Notes: a model not told the origin generated them from the letters alone. A DNA stretch of 60,258 nucleotides from Mangrovicoccus ximenensis (GCF_003056725.1 NZ_QBKZ01000001.1:599841-660098), one strand, 5' to 3'; shown: positions 1 through 9,639, counted from the first letter of the stretch. Made by a program: numbers and translations.

Positions 1-1
1 G

Positions 2-358
2 GCGGCGCTCGACATGCTGCACCGGCAGTCGCCGGGATCGACGCGGCGGCTGACGCTCGGCATGGACAAGGCGTACGACGCGGCCGGGGTCGTGGCGGCT
101 TGCCGGCAGGCCTGCCTCCCCCCGCATGTCGCGCAGAAGGCGCGGGTCTCGGCCATCGACGGACGCACCACGCGGCACAAGGGCCATGCGCTGTCGCAGA
201 AGCACCGGAAACGCATCGAGGAGCTTTTCGGCTGGTCCAAGACCGTCGGCGGGGCGGCGCAGACCGTCTATCGCGGCGTGGAGCGGGTGCGCTCGCGATT
301 CATCCTCACGCTGGCGGCGGCAAACCTTGCCCGGCTGCCGCGGTTGCTGGCCATCTGA
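2..358 (+). mobile_element. IS5/IS1182-type DDE transposase, C-terminal part
   Basis: The reading frame is open from the left edge and ends at a stop at 358, so only the C-terminal ~118 residues are in the window. The segments LTLGMDKAYD, AIDGRTTRH and KRIEELFGW, followed by RGVERVRSRF and LAAANLARLPRLLA, are typical of the C-terminal half of IS5/IS1182-like DDE transposases. The Glu of KRIEELFGW is probably the last acidic catalytic residue. After the stop, about 100 bases lead to TATTTCAGCAGCCTGCTA (458-475), which resembles the terminal repeat of such elements and may be the IS right end. The family assignment is from memory of homologues; the exact IS name cannot be given. Confidence 0.75.
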
Positions 359-475
359 AGACGGTGGCCGCGGCGCCATTTGCGCCGAGTGGCAAGGAAC
401 GGATGGAAGATCACGCCATCAAGCCCAGAAAGACGGAAAACAATTCCCTCCCCCGACTATTTCAGCAGCCTGCTA

Positions 476-960
476 TGCCTCCTTGGCAATGAGCGGAAAT
501 ACCGGGGCGCCATTGTCGCTGTCGGTCATGCGGGCGGAGCGCCGCCGACTCGGGGCCAGGCCGTTCTCCTTCCTCCGCCGCCGGACCGTTTTCGGGGCCA
601 CGACCATGCGCCTGTGGCGGTTCCCGGCATCGGCGCGGCGGCAGCCATGGCCCTCGACCTCGCCGGTAGCCGCCCTGATTTCCGCGATGAGGACGGCGTC
701 TCCTGGCTTGGGGCCGGGATCGCCATGGACGCTGGACCGCGCGCCCCGCATAAGCGCCCGTCCCCGGCGGATCGGGAGCCCCCTTTGGAAACTCGGTCTC
801 GAGCGCCTGGCGTCCGGAACGCTGCTCGAACGCGGCAATCCGGCTTTCACGCTCGGCCATCAACTCGGCCGCCGCCAGGTCGTCGTCGAGCGCGCCAGAC
901 TCCACCTGTTCAATCCAGATTCTGATCAGAGCGCGCGACAGGTCGGGGCGGCGGCCTGCT
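476..960 (-). pseudogene. Degenerate IS3-family transposase remnant (orfA end plus orfB start)
   Basis: Read from 960 downward, one frame gives LIRIWIEQVESGALDDDL, then ESRIAAFEQRSGRQALE and EFPKGA. This matches the C-terminal part of IS3-group OrfA (pattern LIRIW-EAG...RIAALERLVGRQALELEFLKGAL). Further down, another frame (about 473-730) gives DAVLIAEIRAATGEVEGHGCRR and later APKTVRRRRKENGLA, which resembles the start of OrfB (LIAEIR...YGYRRV...NPKRVYRVMKAHGLL). The frame changes between the pieces and no conserved DDE core remains. It is a dead fragment lying directly beside the IS5-type end. Confidence 0.6.
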
Positions 961-1254
961 CCGGGGAAGTCATTGCCATGGCGGCAACCGGGAGCAGAAC
1001 CTCAACCGCCCGAACTCGCCGCGATTTCCGCATCCCCGGAATTGGGCCGCTCACCCTGGCTGATGGCGGCCCTTGCGGCACCTCTCGGCCCGGAGATGCC
1101 GCGGCACCAGGTCCGGAGCGGCGATGTGCCGGAGCTGATGATGCGCGTCCCGGAGCCGCAACATTCTCTCCGGCGCCAGACCGGCCAGGCCGTCCCCGCG
1201 ATCGCGACCCCGGCCGGGGGGACCGAGGGAAGCCGCAGGACGCAGCGGCCGGGC
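961..1254. other. No recognisable gene
   Basis: All six frames were read. Long open frames exist only because of the high GC content; no conserved motif, signal peptide or RNA-like structure was recognised. It separates the IS3 remnant from the truncated gene after gpmI. Confidence 0.4.
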
Positions 1255-1376
1255 ATGCGCGCCGTGCGGGCGGCCTCGGCCACCCGGCTTTCCCAGGCGC
1301 TCTGGGCGGCGCAGGCCGATCCGGCCGACAGCGCGGCCATGGCGCAGGCCGCAAGGGCAAGGCGTCGCGGGCTCAA
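1255..1376 (-). pseudogene. N-terminal stub of secreted protein downstream of gpmI (EnvC-like position)
   Basis: A TTG start at 1376 overlaps the gpmI stop codon by a few bases. It opens a typical signal peptide (basic MSPRRL, hydrophobic ALAACAMAALSAGSACAA) followed by SAWESRVAEAARTA. After that the frame loses any protein-like character near 1255. In Rhodobacterales the gene that follows gpmI is usually the murein hydrolase activator envC, whose product begins with a signal peptide and a coiled coil. That identity is inferred from position only. The gene is cut after about 40 codons. Confidence 0.4.
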
Positions 1377-2887
1377 TTGATCAGCGACTTTCCGGTCATC
1401 TCGGGCGGCGTGTTCAGCCCCATCAGCTGCAGCACCGTCGGCGCGAGATCGGCGAGGATGCCGTCATGCAGCGTGGCGCCTTCCGGCCCGCCGACCAGCG
1501 CGACCGGCACCGGGTTCAGCGTATGCGCGGTATGCGGCCCGTTGGTCTCGGGGTCCCACATCTGCTCGCAATTGCCGTGATCGGCGGTCACCACCATGGC
1601 GCCGCCGGCCTTCTCCAGCGCGGGCAGCACGCAGGCCAGGCCGCGGTCCACAGCCTCGCAAGCCTTCTTGGCGGCCTCCAGATCGCCGGTATGGCCGACC
1701 ATGTCGGGATTGGCGTAGTTCACCACGATCAGGTCATAGCCCTTTTCGATTGCCTCGACGAACTTGTCGGTCACCTCGGCCGAAGACATCTCGGGCTGCA
1801 GGTCATAGGTCGCGACCTTCGGCGATTGCGGCATGAACCGGTCCTCGCCTTCCTCGGGCTCTTCCTTGCCGCCGTTGAGGAAGAAGGTGACATGCGGGTA
1901 CTTCTCGGTCTCAGCGAGGCGGAACTGGGTCAGTCCCTGTTTCGCGACCCAGGCGCCCAGCGTGTTTTCGATGGCGCGCTTGGGGAAGACCGTCTGCATG
2001 AACGCGCCGTGCTTCACCGAGTAGTCCACCATGCCGAGCATCGCCGCGAATTGCGGGCGCGGCATCGGGTCGAAGCCGTCGAAGCCCGGCTCGCCGAGCG
2101 CCGACAGGATTTCGCGGGCGCGGTCGGCGCGGAAGTTCAGGCAGAAGAAGCCGTCGCCGTCCTGCATGCCCCGGTACTCGCCGATCACGGTGGGCTTGAT
2201 GAACTCGTCGGTCTCGCCGGCCTCGTAGGCTTCGGCCACCGCGGCTTCGGGGTTGCCGGAGCGGCGCGCTTCGGCGGCGGTCCAGGCGCGGTAGGCGCTT
2301 TCCACGCGGTCCCAGCGCTTGTCGCGGTCCATGCACCAGTAGCGGCCCGTCACGGTGGCGATCTTCGCGTCGTTCTGCAGCCCCTCGACCAGCTCGGACA
2401 TGAAGCCTGCCGCCGAGGAGGGCGCCACGTCGCGCCCGTCGGTCACCGCATGGATCGCCACCGGCACGCCGGCATCGCAGAGCACCCGCGCGGCGGCGAG
2501 GATGTGCTGGAGATGGCCATGCACGCCGCCGTCCGAGACCACGCCCATCAGATGCGCGGTGCCCCCCGAGTCCTTCATCTTCGCGATGAACGCCTTCAGC
2601 GTCTCGTTTCCGGCGAAGCTGCCGTCTTCGATGGCCAGGTCGATCTGGCCCAGATCCATCGCCACGGTGCGGCCCGCGCCGATATTGGTGTGGCCGACTT
2701 CGGAATTGCCCATCTGGCCCTTCGGCAGGCCGACGACCGGGCCGTGGGTGGTCAGTTCGGCATTGGGGCAGGTCGCCATGATGCGGTCGAAGACCGGCGT
2801 GTCGGCCAGCGCGGGCGCGTTGTCTTCGGTCCGGGAGCTCTTGCCCCAGCCGTCGAGGATGCAGAGGACGACAGGTTTCGGTGCCAT
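1373..2887 (-). CDS. gpmI: 2,3-bisphosphoglycerate-independent phosphoglycerate mutase
   Basis: Interconverts 3- and 2-phosphoglycerate in glycolysis and gluconeogenesis in the cytoplasm, using two Mn ions and a phosphoserine intermediate. The 504-residue protein has the family's usual length. It shows the metal-binding start VVLCILDGWG (Asp12), the nucleophile motif GNSEVGH (Ser62), TDGRDVAP, and the C-terminal metal motif VVTADHGNCE. ATG at 2887 is chosen because it sits 7 bases after AGGAG and starts directly with the conserved MAPKPVVLCILDGWG; the frame is open further upstream but without homology. A truncated secreted-protein gene overlaps its stop on the same strand, so the two were probably one operon. 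Confidence 0.95.
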   Translation of the reverse strand: MAPKPVVLCILDGWGKSSRTEDNAPALADTPVFDRIMATCPNAELTTHGPVVGLPKGQMGNSEVGHTNIGAGRTVAMDLGQIDLAIEDGSFAGNETLKAFIAKMKDSGGTAHLMGVVSDGGVHGHLQHILAAARVLCDAGVPVAIHAVTDGRDVAPSSAAGFMSELVEGLQNDAKIATVTGRYWCMDRDKRWDRVESAYRAWTAAEARRSGNPEAAVAEAYEAGETDEFIKPTVIGEYRGMQDGDGFFCLNFRADRAREILSALGEPGFDGFDPMPRPQFAAMLGMVDYSVKHGAFMQTVFPKRAIENTLGAWVAKQGLTQFRLAETEKYPHVTFFLNGGKEEPEEGEDRFMPQSPKVATYDLQPEMSSAEVTDKFVEAIEKGYDLIVVNYANPDMVGHTGDLEAAKKACEAVDRGLACVLPALEKAGGAMVVTADHGNCEQMWDPETNGPHTAHTLNPVPVALVGGPEGATLHDGILADLAPTVLQLMGLNTPPEMTGKSLIN

Positions 2888-3044
2888 GGGAGGGCTCCTC
2901 GGTCTTGGAACAGGTTGCGGGATATCTAGCTCATCATGCCGCGCAGGAAAACGCGCTCTTTGGCCTCTCCCGCCGGACGGCGGCAGGCGGCCGTAAACCA
3001 TGACCTGACTCCGCGCGGGCAGCTGGGGGCAGTTTGAGATAAAC

Positions 3045-5166
3045 ATGGGCCAACAATCCGGGGATGCTGCGCGTCCCTTCCGGACAGCCACAGGCGAACA
3101 GGACAGTTGCGTGCAGGTACGAGTACGAGACGGCGTTTTTGACGAGATGCTGCGCAGGCCGGCCCCGCTGGCCTGTGCGGAGCGCGGGCTGTGGTCCGCG
3201 CAGGCGCCGGAGAACAGCGTTCCGGCGCTGGAGGCGGCCATCGCGGAGGGGTGCGAGCTGGCCGCCTTCGACCTGCGCCGGTCCCGCGCCGCCAATGGCG
3301 ACGCCCGCAGGAAGCTCGGCGGCAATGCCCCGGTCCGCGGCCGGTGCCTCGACGACCTGCCGGGGGTCGAGCTGCCCGACCGGCTGCGCAACGAGGCCGG
3401 GACCGCCTTCCTGACCGGCCGCCCCTATTCGTCGATCTACACCTCGCAACGCCCCGATGGCGGGCTGGTTCTGATCCAGTGGGACATCTGGCCGCTGCAC
3501 CGGCAGAACGGCCGCATCACCCATTGGATGGACCGGCGCCGCCGCACCTTCGCCGCCTCCGGCCGCCAGGATTCCGACATCCGCTGGCTGCAGCTCGCCG
3601 CCGATGCGCTCCGGGCGACCGATGTCGGCGTCTGGCACTGGGACCTGCGCAGCGGCCACATCACCTTCTCGCCGCGGCTGCTGCGCCAGCTCGGCTACGA
3701 TCCCGCCGAGGCGGAGGGCAGCGAGACCTTCCTCGCCGGGCTGCACCATCCCGACGACCTGCCCAAGATGCGCGCGGCGATCGACGAGGCCATCGCCGGC
3801 AGCGGGCATTTCGCCCATGTCGTCCGGCTGATGGACCGCAAGGGGCGCTATCACTGGATCGCCGTGCAGGGCCAGGTGATCATCGATGGCGACGGCACGC
3901 CGGTGCGCATCCTCGGCACCGAATCCGACGTCACCGAGGAAACCCTGCTGCGCGACCGGCTGCTGCGCGCCGAACGGATCGCCAAGATCGGCAACTGGTC
4001 GCTGAAGCTCGATCCGCCCGGCATGTACTGGTCGCCCGAATGCTACCGCATCCACGGGCTTGACCCCGCGCGGTTCACGCCCACGCTGGCGCAGATCGGC
4101 TATCTGGTGCATCCCGAGGACAAGGCCCTGCTCCAGGACGCGCTGCGGCGCACCCTGAAGGACGGCAAGATGAATTGCGGCGACCATGACCGGTTCCGCG
4201 CCCGCATCATCCGCGGCGACGGCGAGATCCGCCATTGCGAATGGAACACGCTCCTGGAACGCGACAAGGCCGGCAAGCCCGCCGGGCTGACCGGCACGGT
4301 GCAGGACATCACAGATGCGGTCGATACCGAAAAGCGGCTGGTCCAGGCCCAGAAGATGGAGGTCGTCGGCCAGATGGCCGGCGGGGTCGCGCATGATTTC
4401 AACAACCTGCTGGCGGTGATCGTGGGCAATCTGGAACTGCTGGAGGAAACCAGCCAGCTGCCCGGCGGCGCCGACCTGATCCGCTCGGCGATCGACGCCG
4501 CCAAGAAGGGCGCCGGGCTGACCCGCAACCTGCTGAGCTTCGCCCGCAAGGCCACGCTGGAACCGACCCGCATCGAAATGGGCGAGCTGGTCGGCGAGCT
4601 GAACGGCATGCTCAGGCGCGTGCTGCCCTCGACCATCGAGGTGGAGCTCCGCTGCGGCGCCGACACCTGGCCGGTCCATGCCGACCGCAACTCCTTCGAG
4701 AACGCGCTGCTGAACCTCGCGATCAATGCCCGCGACGCGATGGACGGCATCGGAAAGCTGACCATCGAGACGCTGAACGTGGCGCTTGACGACCCCTTCC
4801 TCGAGGAGGGCCAGGAGGATCTGGCGCCCGGTCCCTATGCCGTCGTGGCGGTCACCGATACCGGCATCGGCATGAGCAAGGCGCAGCTGGCCAAGGTCTT
4901 CACGCCGTTCTATTCGACCAAGCCGCCCTCGAAGGGCTCGGGGCTCGGCCTGCCGATGGTGCAGGGCTTCGCCAAGCAGTCGGGCGGCGGCGTGCGGGTC
5001 TATTCCGAACCCGGCATCGGCACCACGGTGAAGATCTTCCTGCCTGCCTCGGACGCCGATGCCGCCCGGGTGCGGCGCGCCCGGGCCGCCGCGGAAACCG
5101 AGGTGCGGCTCTCGGGCCGGGTGCTGCTGGTCGAGGACGATCCCGGCGTCGCCCGCGTGCTGTCGC
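3045..5166 (+). pseudogene. Sensor histidine kinase with PAS/LOV-like domains, truncated in the receiver
   Basis: From about residue 85 the frame encodes a PAS/LOV-like segment (ends IQWDIWPL...GRITHWM), two more PAS domains (about 180-300 and 310-425), then a HisKA/HATPase core: H-box VAHDFNNLL (His about 450), N-box NALLNLAINARDAM, G-boxes DTGIGMS and KGSGLGLPMV. A receiver then starts (VLLVEDDPGVARVL) and stops abruptly at about 5166, before the phospho-acceptor Asp strand, where the sequence becomes the reverse complement of another gene. Residues about 40-85 (RGLWSAQAPENSVPALEAAI) look like the start of a glycerophosphodiester phosphodiesterase, not of a kinase, so the 5' part may be a second fusion near 3300. 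The true start is therefore unclear; ATG 3045 is only the first in frame. Confidence 0.75.
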
Positions 5167-5675
5167 TCCGCCCGAACGTTCAGCGTGTCGCCCGCCGGGA
5201 CACCGGTGACGGCCCACCAGTCGGGACCGCCCGACAGCCCGTCGGCATAATCCGCCGCCGGGGCCGTCTGCGCCGCCCCGCCGATCGAGACCGACAGCGT
5301 GTAGCCCGCAGCCTCGCCGCGCCGCGCGGCACTGCGCATCAGGTAGACGCGGATGCGGTAGTCGCCATCAACGGGCAGCACGCCGCTGAACCGGTTGCCC
5401 GCCGTCGAGCCGACATGGATTGCTGCCGGATCGCTGCCGCGCATCAGGTTGAAATAGGCGGCGGGGTTGTCGGTCTGGAACTCGACGGTCATGACCTGTC
5501 CCGCCCGTGCGCCGAGCAGGTAGTCGGTCATGTCTTCGCCGCTGATCCGGTCGCGGATCGTGGCCCCGGACGCCCCGGCAGCAAAGGTGACACGTTCTTC
5601 GGTGATCGGCTGGGCCGGCGCGGCCGCCGGGGACAGGCTCAGGCAACAGAGGAGGACGAGGCTGGAGATGCGCAT
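5167..5675 (-). pseudogene. Secreted protein with N-terminal beta domain, cut before its SH3 domain
   Basis: ATG at 5675 opens a signal peptide (MRISSLVLLCCLSLSPAAAPAQ) and about 150 residues of a periplasmic domain with YFNLMRGSDPAAIHVGS and PVDGDYRIRVYLMR. This looks like the pre-peptidase-type beta domain that precedes a bacterial SH3 domain in several Rhodobacterales proteins. The linker GGPDWWAVTGVPAGDTLNVRA is the usual entry into the SH3 domain, and the sequence breaks exactly there at about 5167. It is joined tail to tail with the truncated kinase. Homology to the SH3 family is from memory and moderately sure. Confidence 0.6.
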
Positions 5676-6026
5676 GGGGCCATCCGTTCGGTCGGGAAAC
5701 GCTCGGCGGCCCGATGCCGGGCCGCTCGTCGGACTCTCTTTCCGGACCGTCTTGCGTTCAGGCCGGGGCATCGCCGAAACCGCAGCTTGCGGTCCGATAT
5801 TACCCCGCAAGGCCGCCCTGTCCACATGATGATTTTTTCATGTGACCGGATGTCCGCCGCGGCGGGATCGCCGCCCACCCCCTTTTTGCGGATCAATCGG
5901 AAACAATTGCCGGGCCGTGGTGACAATTCGCCCCGAAAAATCGCTCGCAAAGCCGTCCCGGCAACCCTACGCTGAGATCACGGAACCGTGTGCGCTTCCG
6001 CATGCGCAGCCCAGAGGAGAAGACCC
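5676..6026. other. Divergent intergenic region
   Basis: Lies between the starts of the truncated SH3-type gene (leftward) and the lipoprotein gene (rightward). It is less GC-rich than its surroundings around 5820-5960 (runs such as TGATTTTTTCATG), as expected for promoters, but no convincing -35/-10 pair can be named. No coding potential seen. Confidence 0.35.
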
Positions 6027-6434
6027 ATGACGACGCGCATCTTTCCCCGGACTTTCCTGCAACGTGCCGTTCCGGCCGCCGCGGTTTCGGCAGCACTGCT
6101 CGCAGCAGGCTGCATGGAGACCACATCCTCGGGAAGCATGTCCTCCGGAAGTGCCAGCTTTTCGGGCTCGACCCGCGACAGCGGCGGCGAGAGCGTCGAT
6201 GCCCGGCTGAACCCGCGCTCCGGCGGCGGCTACACGCTGGTGCTGAAACGCGGCGAGGTGCTCTGCACCGGCGTGTTCGATGACGCGGCCGTGGCAGGCG
6301 GCACCGAGCTTGCCAGCCTGAACTGCACCGGCGATCACGATGGCACGGCCACCGTCGTCTATGGCGGCGATGCCGAACCGTCCCGCGTGGTCTTCTCGGT
6401 AATCGGGCTCGGCGGCGGCACCGTCTATGTCTGA
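6027..6434 (+). CDS. Small outer-membrane-type lipoprotein of unknown function
   Basis: 135 residues. The N-terminus has a long signal peptide ending in the lipobox LLAAGC (Cys near residue 30), then a Ser/Gly/Thr-rich linker (SSGSMSSGSASFSGS) and a compact domain with GGGYTLVLKRGEVLCTGVF and two further cysteines. ATG 6027 follows AGAGGAGA by a suitable distance. The mature protein is expected to be lipid-anchored in the periplasm. The following gene begins 3 bases after the stop, so the two are probably co-transcribed. No family recognised; the function cannot be inferred from the sequence. Confidence 0.75.
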   Translation: MTTRIFPRTFLQRAVPAAAVSAALLAAGCMETTSSGSMSSGSASFSGSTRDSGGESVDARLNPRSGGGYTLVLKRGEVLCTGVFDDAAVAGGTELASLNCTGDHDGTATVVYGGDAEPSRVVFSVIGLGGGTVYV

Positions 6435-6437
6435 GGC

Positions 6438-7262
6438 ATGACGGCCGGCATGGCCGGGGCCGCGCGACGGATGCCGCGCGGCCCCGGCAGCGGCGGACCG
6501 GACAGGAACCCGGCCGGAAGCGCGCTGGACAAGCCGTCTTCCCGATCGCGCCGACTCGCGGAACTCGACATTGCGCGCAGCGCCGCGCTGGCCGCGATGG
6601 CGGTGTTCCACCTTGCCTGGGACCTGACGATGTTCGGCTTCCTGCCCGAGGGCACCATGCTGTCCCCGTTCTGGACCGGCTCTGCCCGCGCCATCGCAGG
6701 CAGCTTCCTGTTCCTGTCCGGCGCAAGCCTCTGGCTGGCCCATGGCACCGCCATCCGCTGGCACCCGTTCCTGCGGCGCCTCGCCCTGCTCGCCCTGGCT
6801 GCGGCGGCGATCTCGGTCGTCACGTGGCTGGCCATGCCCGGGGCCTGGATCCGCTTCGGCATCCTCCACGCCATCGCGGTCTCGAGCTGCATCGGCCTGC
6901 TCTTCCTCCGGGCGCCGCTACCGCTTCTTGCGGCAGCCACCGCGGGCATCCTCCTGCTCGCGCGGCTGGAGCTGCCCGGCTTCGGCGGACCGCTCTGGCT
7001 CTGGTCCGGCCTCGGCTCATCGCCGCCCCGGATGCTCGACTACGCACCGCTCGTGCCCTGGCTGGCCGCTTTCCTCGCGGGACTGCTATCGGCAAGGGTC
7101 TGTGCGAAGCGGCTGTCCCCGCGCCTTGATCCGGCCGTCCGCGCGGTGCAGGTCCTGTCCTGGCCGGGCCGCCACAGCCTCGCGGTCTACCTCCTGCACC
7201 AGCCTGTCCTGTTCGGCGCTGTCTTCCTCGCCAGACGCGCGACGGATCTGGCCATGGGATAA
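6438..7262 (+). CDS. DUF1624 / heparan-alpha-glucosaminide N-acetyltransferase-like membrane protein
   Basis: 274 residues with about seven hydrophobic segments. The opening RLAELDIARSAALAAMAVFHLAWDL is the hallmark of DUF1624 proteins, which belong to the transmembrane acyltransferase fold of HGSNAT. Later conserved parts are FLFLSGASLW, PFLRRLALLALAAAAIS, WIRFGILHAIAVSS, and the C-terminal GRHSLAVYLLHQPVL, typical of acyltransferase_3-like proteins. The substrate is unknown. The first 40 residues are hydrophilic and unconserved, so the true start could be a later ATG (6450 or 6471). It follows the lipoprotein gene with a 3-base gap. Confidence 0.75.
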   Translation: MTAGMAGAARRMPRGPGSGGPDRNPAGSALDKPSSRSRRLAELDIARSAALAAMAVFHLAWDLTMFGFLPEGTMLSPFWTGSARAIAGSFLFLSGASLWLAHGTAIRWHPFLRRLALLALAAAAISVVTWLAMPGAWIRFGILHAIAVSSCIGLLFLRAPLPLLAAATAGILLLARLELPGFGGPLWLWSGLGSSPPRMLDYAPLVPWLAAFLAGLLSARVCAKRLSPRLDPAVRAVQVLSWPGRHSLAVYLLHQPVLFGAVFLARRATDLAMG

Positions 7263-7580
7263 CGTCTTCCGTTGATCCGACCGGCAAAGGCGGGAGCTCC
7301 CGGACCGGGCTGACCGAATTCTGTTGAACCGCAATGTCGAACGGCTGCTTCCTTGCCGGACTTGCGGCCGTGCCGCTACTAAGCGGCAGCTAGATTTGCA
7401 CTGCGTGTACAAGATTGGATAATCTGCACCGGCAGAAAAGGGGCTCTCGCCAGCCTTGCGGCGGCGCGGAACCCGCTCTGCCTGTGCCGGACTCGGAACC
7501 CGTCATCCGAAACCATGCCATTCTCCAGCTGTCGGCGCGGTGCCGTCGCCGGGGTCGGGAGGGCCGGATGGAGACTCGTC
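7263..7580. other. Intergenic region before recombinase remnants
   Basis: No coding potential recognised. It contains a candidate promoter (see 7396-7423) and marks the change from housekeeping-like genes to decayed mobile DNA. Confidence 0.35.
7396..7423 (+). promoter_or_regulatory. Candidate sigma-70 promoter upstream of integrase remnant
   Basis: TTGCAC (7396-7401) and GATAAT (7418-7423) are separated by 16 bases. They match TTGACA in 4 or 5 and TATAAT in 5 of 6 positions. The site lies in a locally AT-rich stretch about 160 bases before the ancestral integrase start at 7581. This is a pattern match only. Confidence 0.35.
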
Positions 7581-8214
7581 ATGTCGAAGATCCGATTGCC
7601 TGCCGTGCCCCCCGAAACGCCCGCCCTGGAACAAGGGCCGCCTCATGGGCCAGAAGCGCGCTTTCCTGCCCCGCCATTTCTGGGCCATCCGGGCGCGGCT
7701 CGAACTTGCCGGAAACCTGCGGGACCTGGCGCTTCTGAACCTCGCGATCGACAGCAAGCTCCGCGGCTGCGATCTCGTCGGGATGAAGGTGTCAGACGCG
7801 GCAATCGGCGACACGATCAAGGAGCGCGCCACAGTCATACAGAGCAAGACCGGTCAGCCAGTCGAGTTCGAGATCACAGAAAACACGCGGAAATCCATTT
7901 CCGTCTGGATCGACGCACCGCAGATGGCTGGCTGCGCCTTCCTGTTTCCGAGCCGGAGTCGTGCGTCCGACCACATCTCGCTGCGGCAGTACGCCCGCAT
8001 GGCGAAGGACTGGGTCAAGATGATCGGGCTGGAGCCGAGCGGCTACGGCACCCATTCGCTGCGTCGGACCAAGGCCTTGCAGATCTACCGCAAGACCGGG
8101 ACCCTGCGGGCGGTCCAGCTGCTTCTCGGGCATGCGAAGATGGACAGCACGGTGCGCTGTCTCGGCGTCGAGCTGGAGGACGCGCTGACGATTGCCCAGG
8201 GCATAGAGCTATGA
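7581..8214 (+). pseudogene. Tyrosine recombinase/integrase, frameshifted and lacking the catalytic Tyr
   Basis: A compact phage-type integrase widespread in alphaproteobacteria. The ancestral N-terminus MSKIRLPAVPPETP is read from 7581; one extra base near 7619-7623 throws it out of frame, and the rest (PWNKGRLMGQKRAFLPRHFW...) continues in the next frame, where ATG 7645 gives a 189-residue product. The catalytic box GYGTHSLRR (His137, Arg140 from 7645) and LLGHAKMDST (His163) are present. Nine residues after His163, where the nucleophilic Tyr belongs (family VRYLGVELEDAL), there is Cys172: TGT at 8158-8160 in place of TAT. This change would abolish normal strand cleavage, so the gene appears dead. 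Confidence 0.8.
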
Positions 8215-8413
8215 GCGGCTGCCGGCGCCCGGCATCCTGAAGCTGCCGTCGCCGGTCGCAGGCCCGGCGGCGGATCGCAGCCCAAGGACGAAGCCGCTCA
8301 CGCGGCATTGGCGCGCTTGGCAGCGGAGCGCGCTGATCGACCGCCTGTCCATTTGGGAATGCGGGCATCTGCCTGACGATTGGGGCCTCTCAATCGACAG
8401 ACAGGAGGTTCCC

Positions 8414-9312
8414 ATGACGGAGGAGAGAATATTGCCGCTGCGGGCGCGGATGATCGAGGACATGCGCATCCGGGGGATGGGCAAGAAGGCCCAGAAGTCC
8501 CACATCCGGGCGATCAAGGGTTTCGCCCGGTTCCTCGGGCATTCGCCGGATGCCGCCACTCCGGAAGAGCTGCGCGCCTACCAGCTGCACATGACCGACA
8601 CCGGGGTCACGGCCAGCACGTTCAACGTGCGGATCGTGGCGCTCGGCGTTTCCGGGGCTTTCGCGGCGCCACTGGCGCCACGGTCCCCTCCAACTCTTCG
8701 GGATGACCAGCGGGCGCGATGAGAGTGAAGCGGACCAGGAAAGGCGCCAGTGGCGCGTTTCCCCGCTGAACGCGGTACATGCAGTTCCGCACGCTGCCGA
8801 GGAAGCTGCCCGTCGTGTCCAGCGTCGAGGAAGTCTCCGATATCCTGATGGCGGCGCCGGGACCCGGGCTCAAATGCCGCGCCGCGCTCAGCATTTCCCA
8901 CGGCGCCGGACTGCGGCGCCGAGGTCTGCAACCTCAAGATCGGCGACATTGTGCCGGAGGCGCGTCTTGGACACGACGACAGCGACCGGGGGCTGGAGGC
9001 ACGCCGGGAAGGATGGCTGTTTCCCGCTGCCCGGCAGGCGATTGCCTGCAATCGCCGAGAGAGGGCAAGCCGAAGATCAATCCGATCTCGCCGCGCCAGT
9101 TGAACCGCGCGTTCACCTCGGCCAAGGCCATGGCCGACATCAGCAAGCCGGCGACACTGCATACCCTGCGGCACAGCTTCGCCACCCATCTGCTGGAAGC
9201 CAGCACCGACATGCGGGTGATCCAGGTGCTTCTGGGCCATGCCAAGCTGACGACGACGGCGCAATACACCCATGTCGCGACCAAGACGATCCGCCATCGA
9301 ACACCATCATGA
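8414..9312 (+). pseudogene. XerC/D-like tyrosine recombinase associated with IS91-type elements, multiply frameshifted
   Basis: ATG 8414 opens the N-terminal SAM-like domain (LRARMIEDMRIRGMGKKAQ, GHSPDAATPEELRAYQLHM). Homology then continues in pieces: FGMTSGRDE (about 8697), [10 protein letters not shown] and [16 protein letters not shown] (from 8779), [12 protein letters not shown] (about 8912, another frame), EGWLFP (about 9009), and [20 protein letters not shown] to [37 protein letters not shown] (9070-9297). The catalytic His, Arg and Tyr of the last block are intact. At least three frame changes and two short insertions make it non-functional. It lies 200 bases after the first dead integrase on the same strand. 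Confidence 0.8.
8665..8757. repeat. Inverted repeat inside the second recombinase pseudogene
   Basis: Arm 1 GGCGCCACTGGCGCC (8665-8679) and arm 2 GGCGCCAGTGGCGC (8743-8756) are inverted copies over 14 bases. Each lies in a short stretch absent from the expected protein alignment: one between RIVAL and FGMTSGRDE, one between GRDE and MQFRTLPRK. The two stretches look like inverted insertions of roughly 40 bases flanking about 45 bases of genuine recombinase sequence. Confidence 0.5.
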
Positions 9313-9639
9313 GGCGCATCAGCGACCTCGGAGAAAACCATGATCCCGGACGGACACATCGCTCATCCGCTTGACAAAGCCGCAATCAGAGAACCGTGCT
9401 GCCCTGCGCCGGGACCGTGCCGATGCTGCTCTGGGCGCTGCTGGCCTCCGGCCAGATCCCCCTTCTCGCGGTTTGCAGGCAAACCGCTGCCGGGCAGCGG
9501 ATGCGCAAGGCCGCCGGCTGGGAGACCCTTTCGCAGCCGCTCGAGCCGATGTCCCTTGGCCCCGCCGCCTGAACGGAGCCGGGTTCACAGGTCCGGAGCA
9601 CGCCGATCGGCATTTTCCACCACATTCGCGACACGACGC
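9313..9639. other. No recognisable gene
   Basis: An open frame from 9371 (starting TKPQSENRAALRRDRADAAL) has a faintly transposase-like look but matches nothing that can be named. No RNA structure or promoter recognised. Confidence 0.3.

Noticed and set aside
2934..5825. 963-codon leftward open frame
   Set aside because: Mostly the antisense of the sensor kinase; only its first ~170 residues (5167-5675) are a real gene start.
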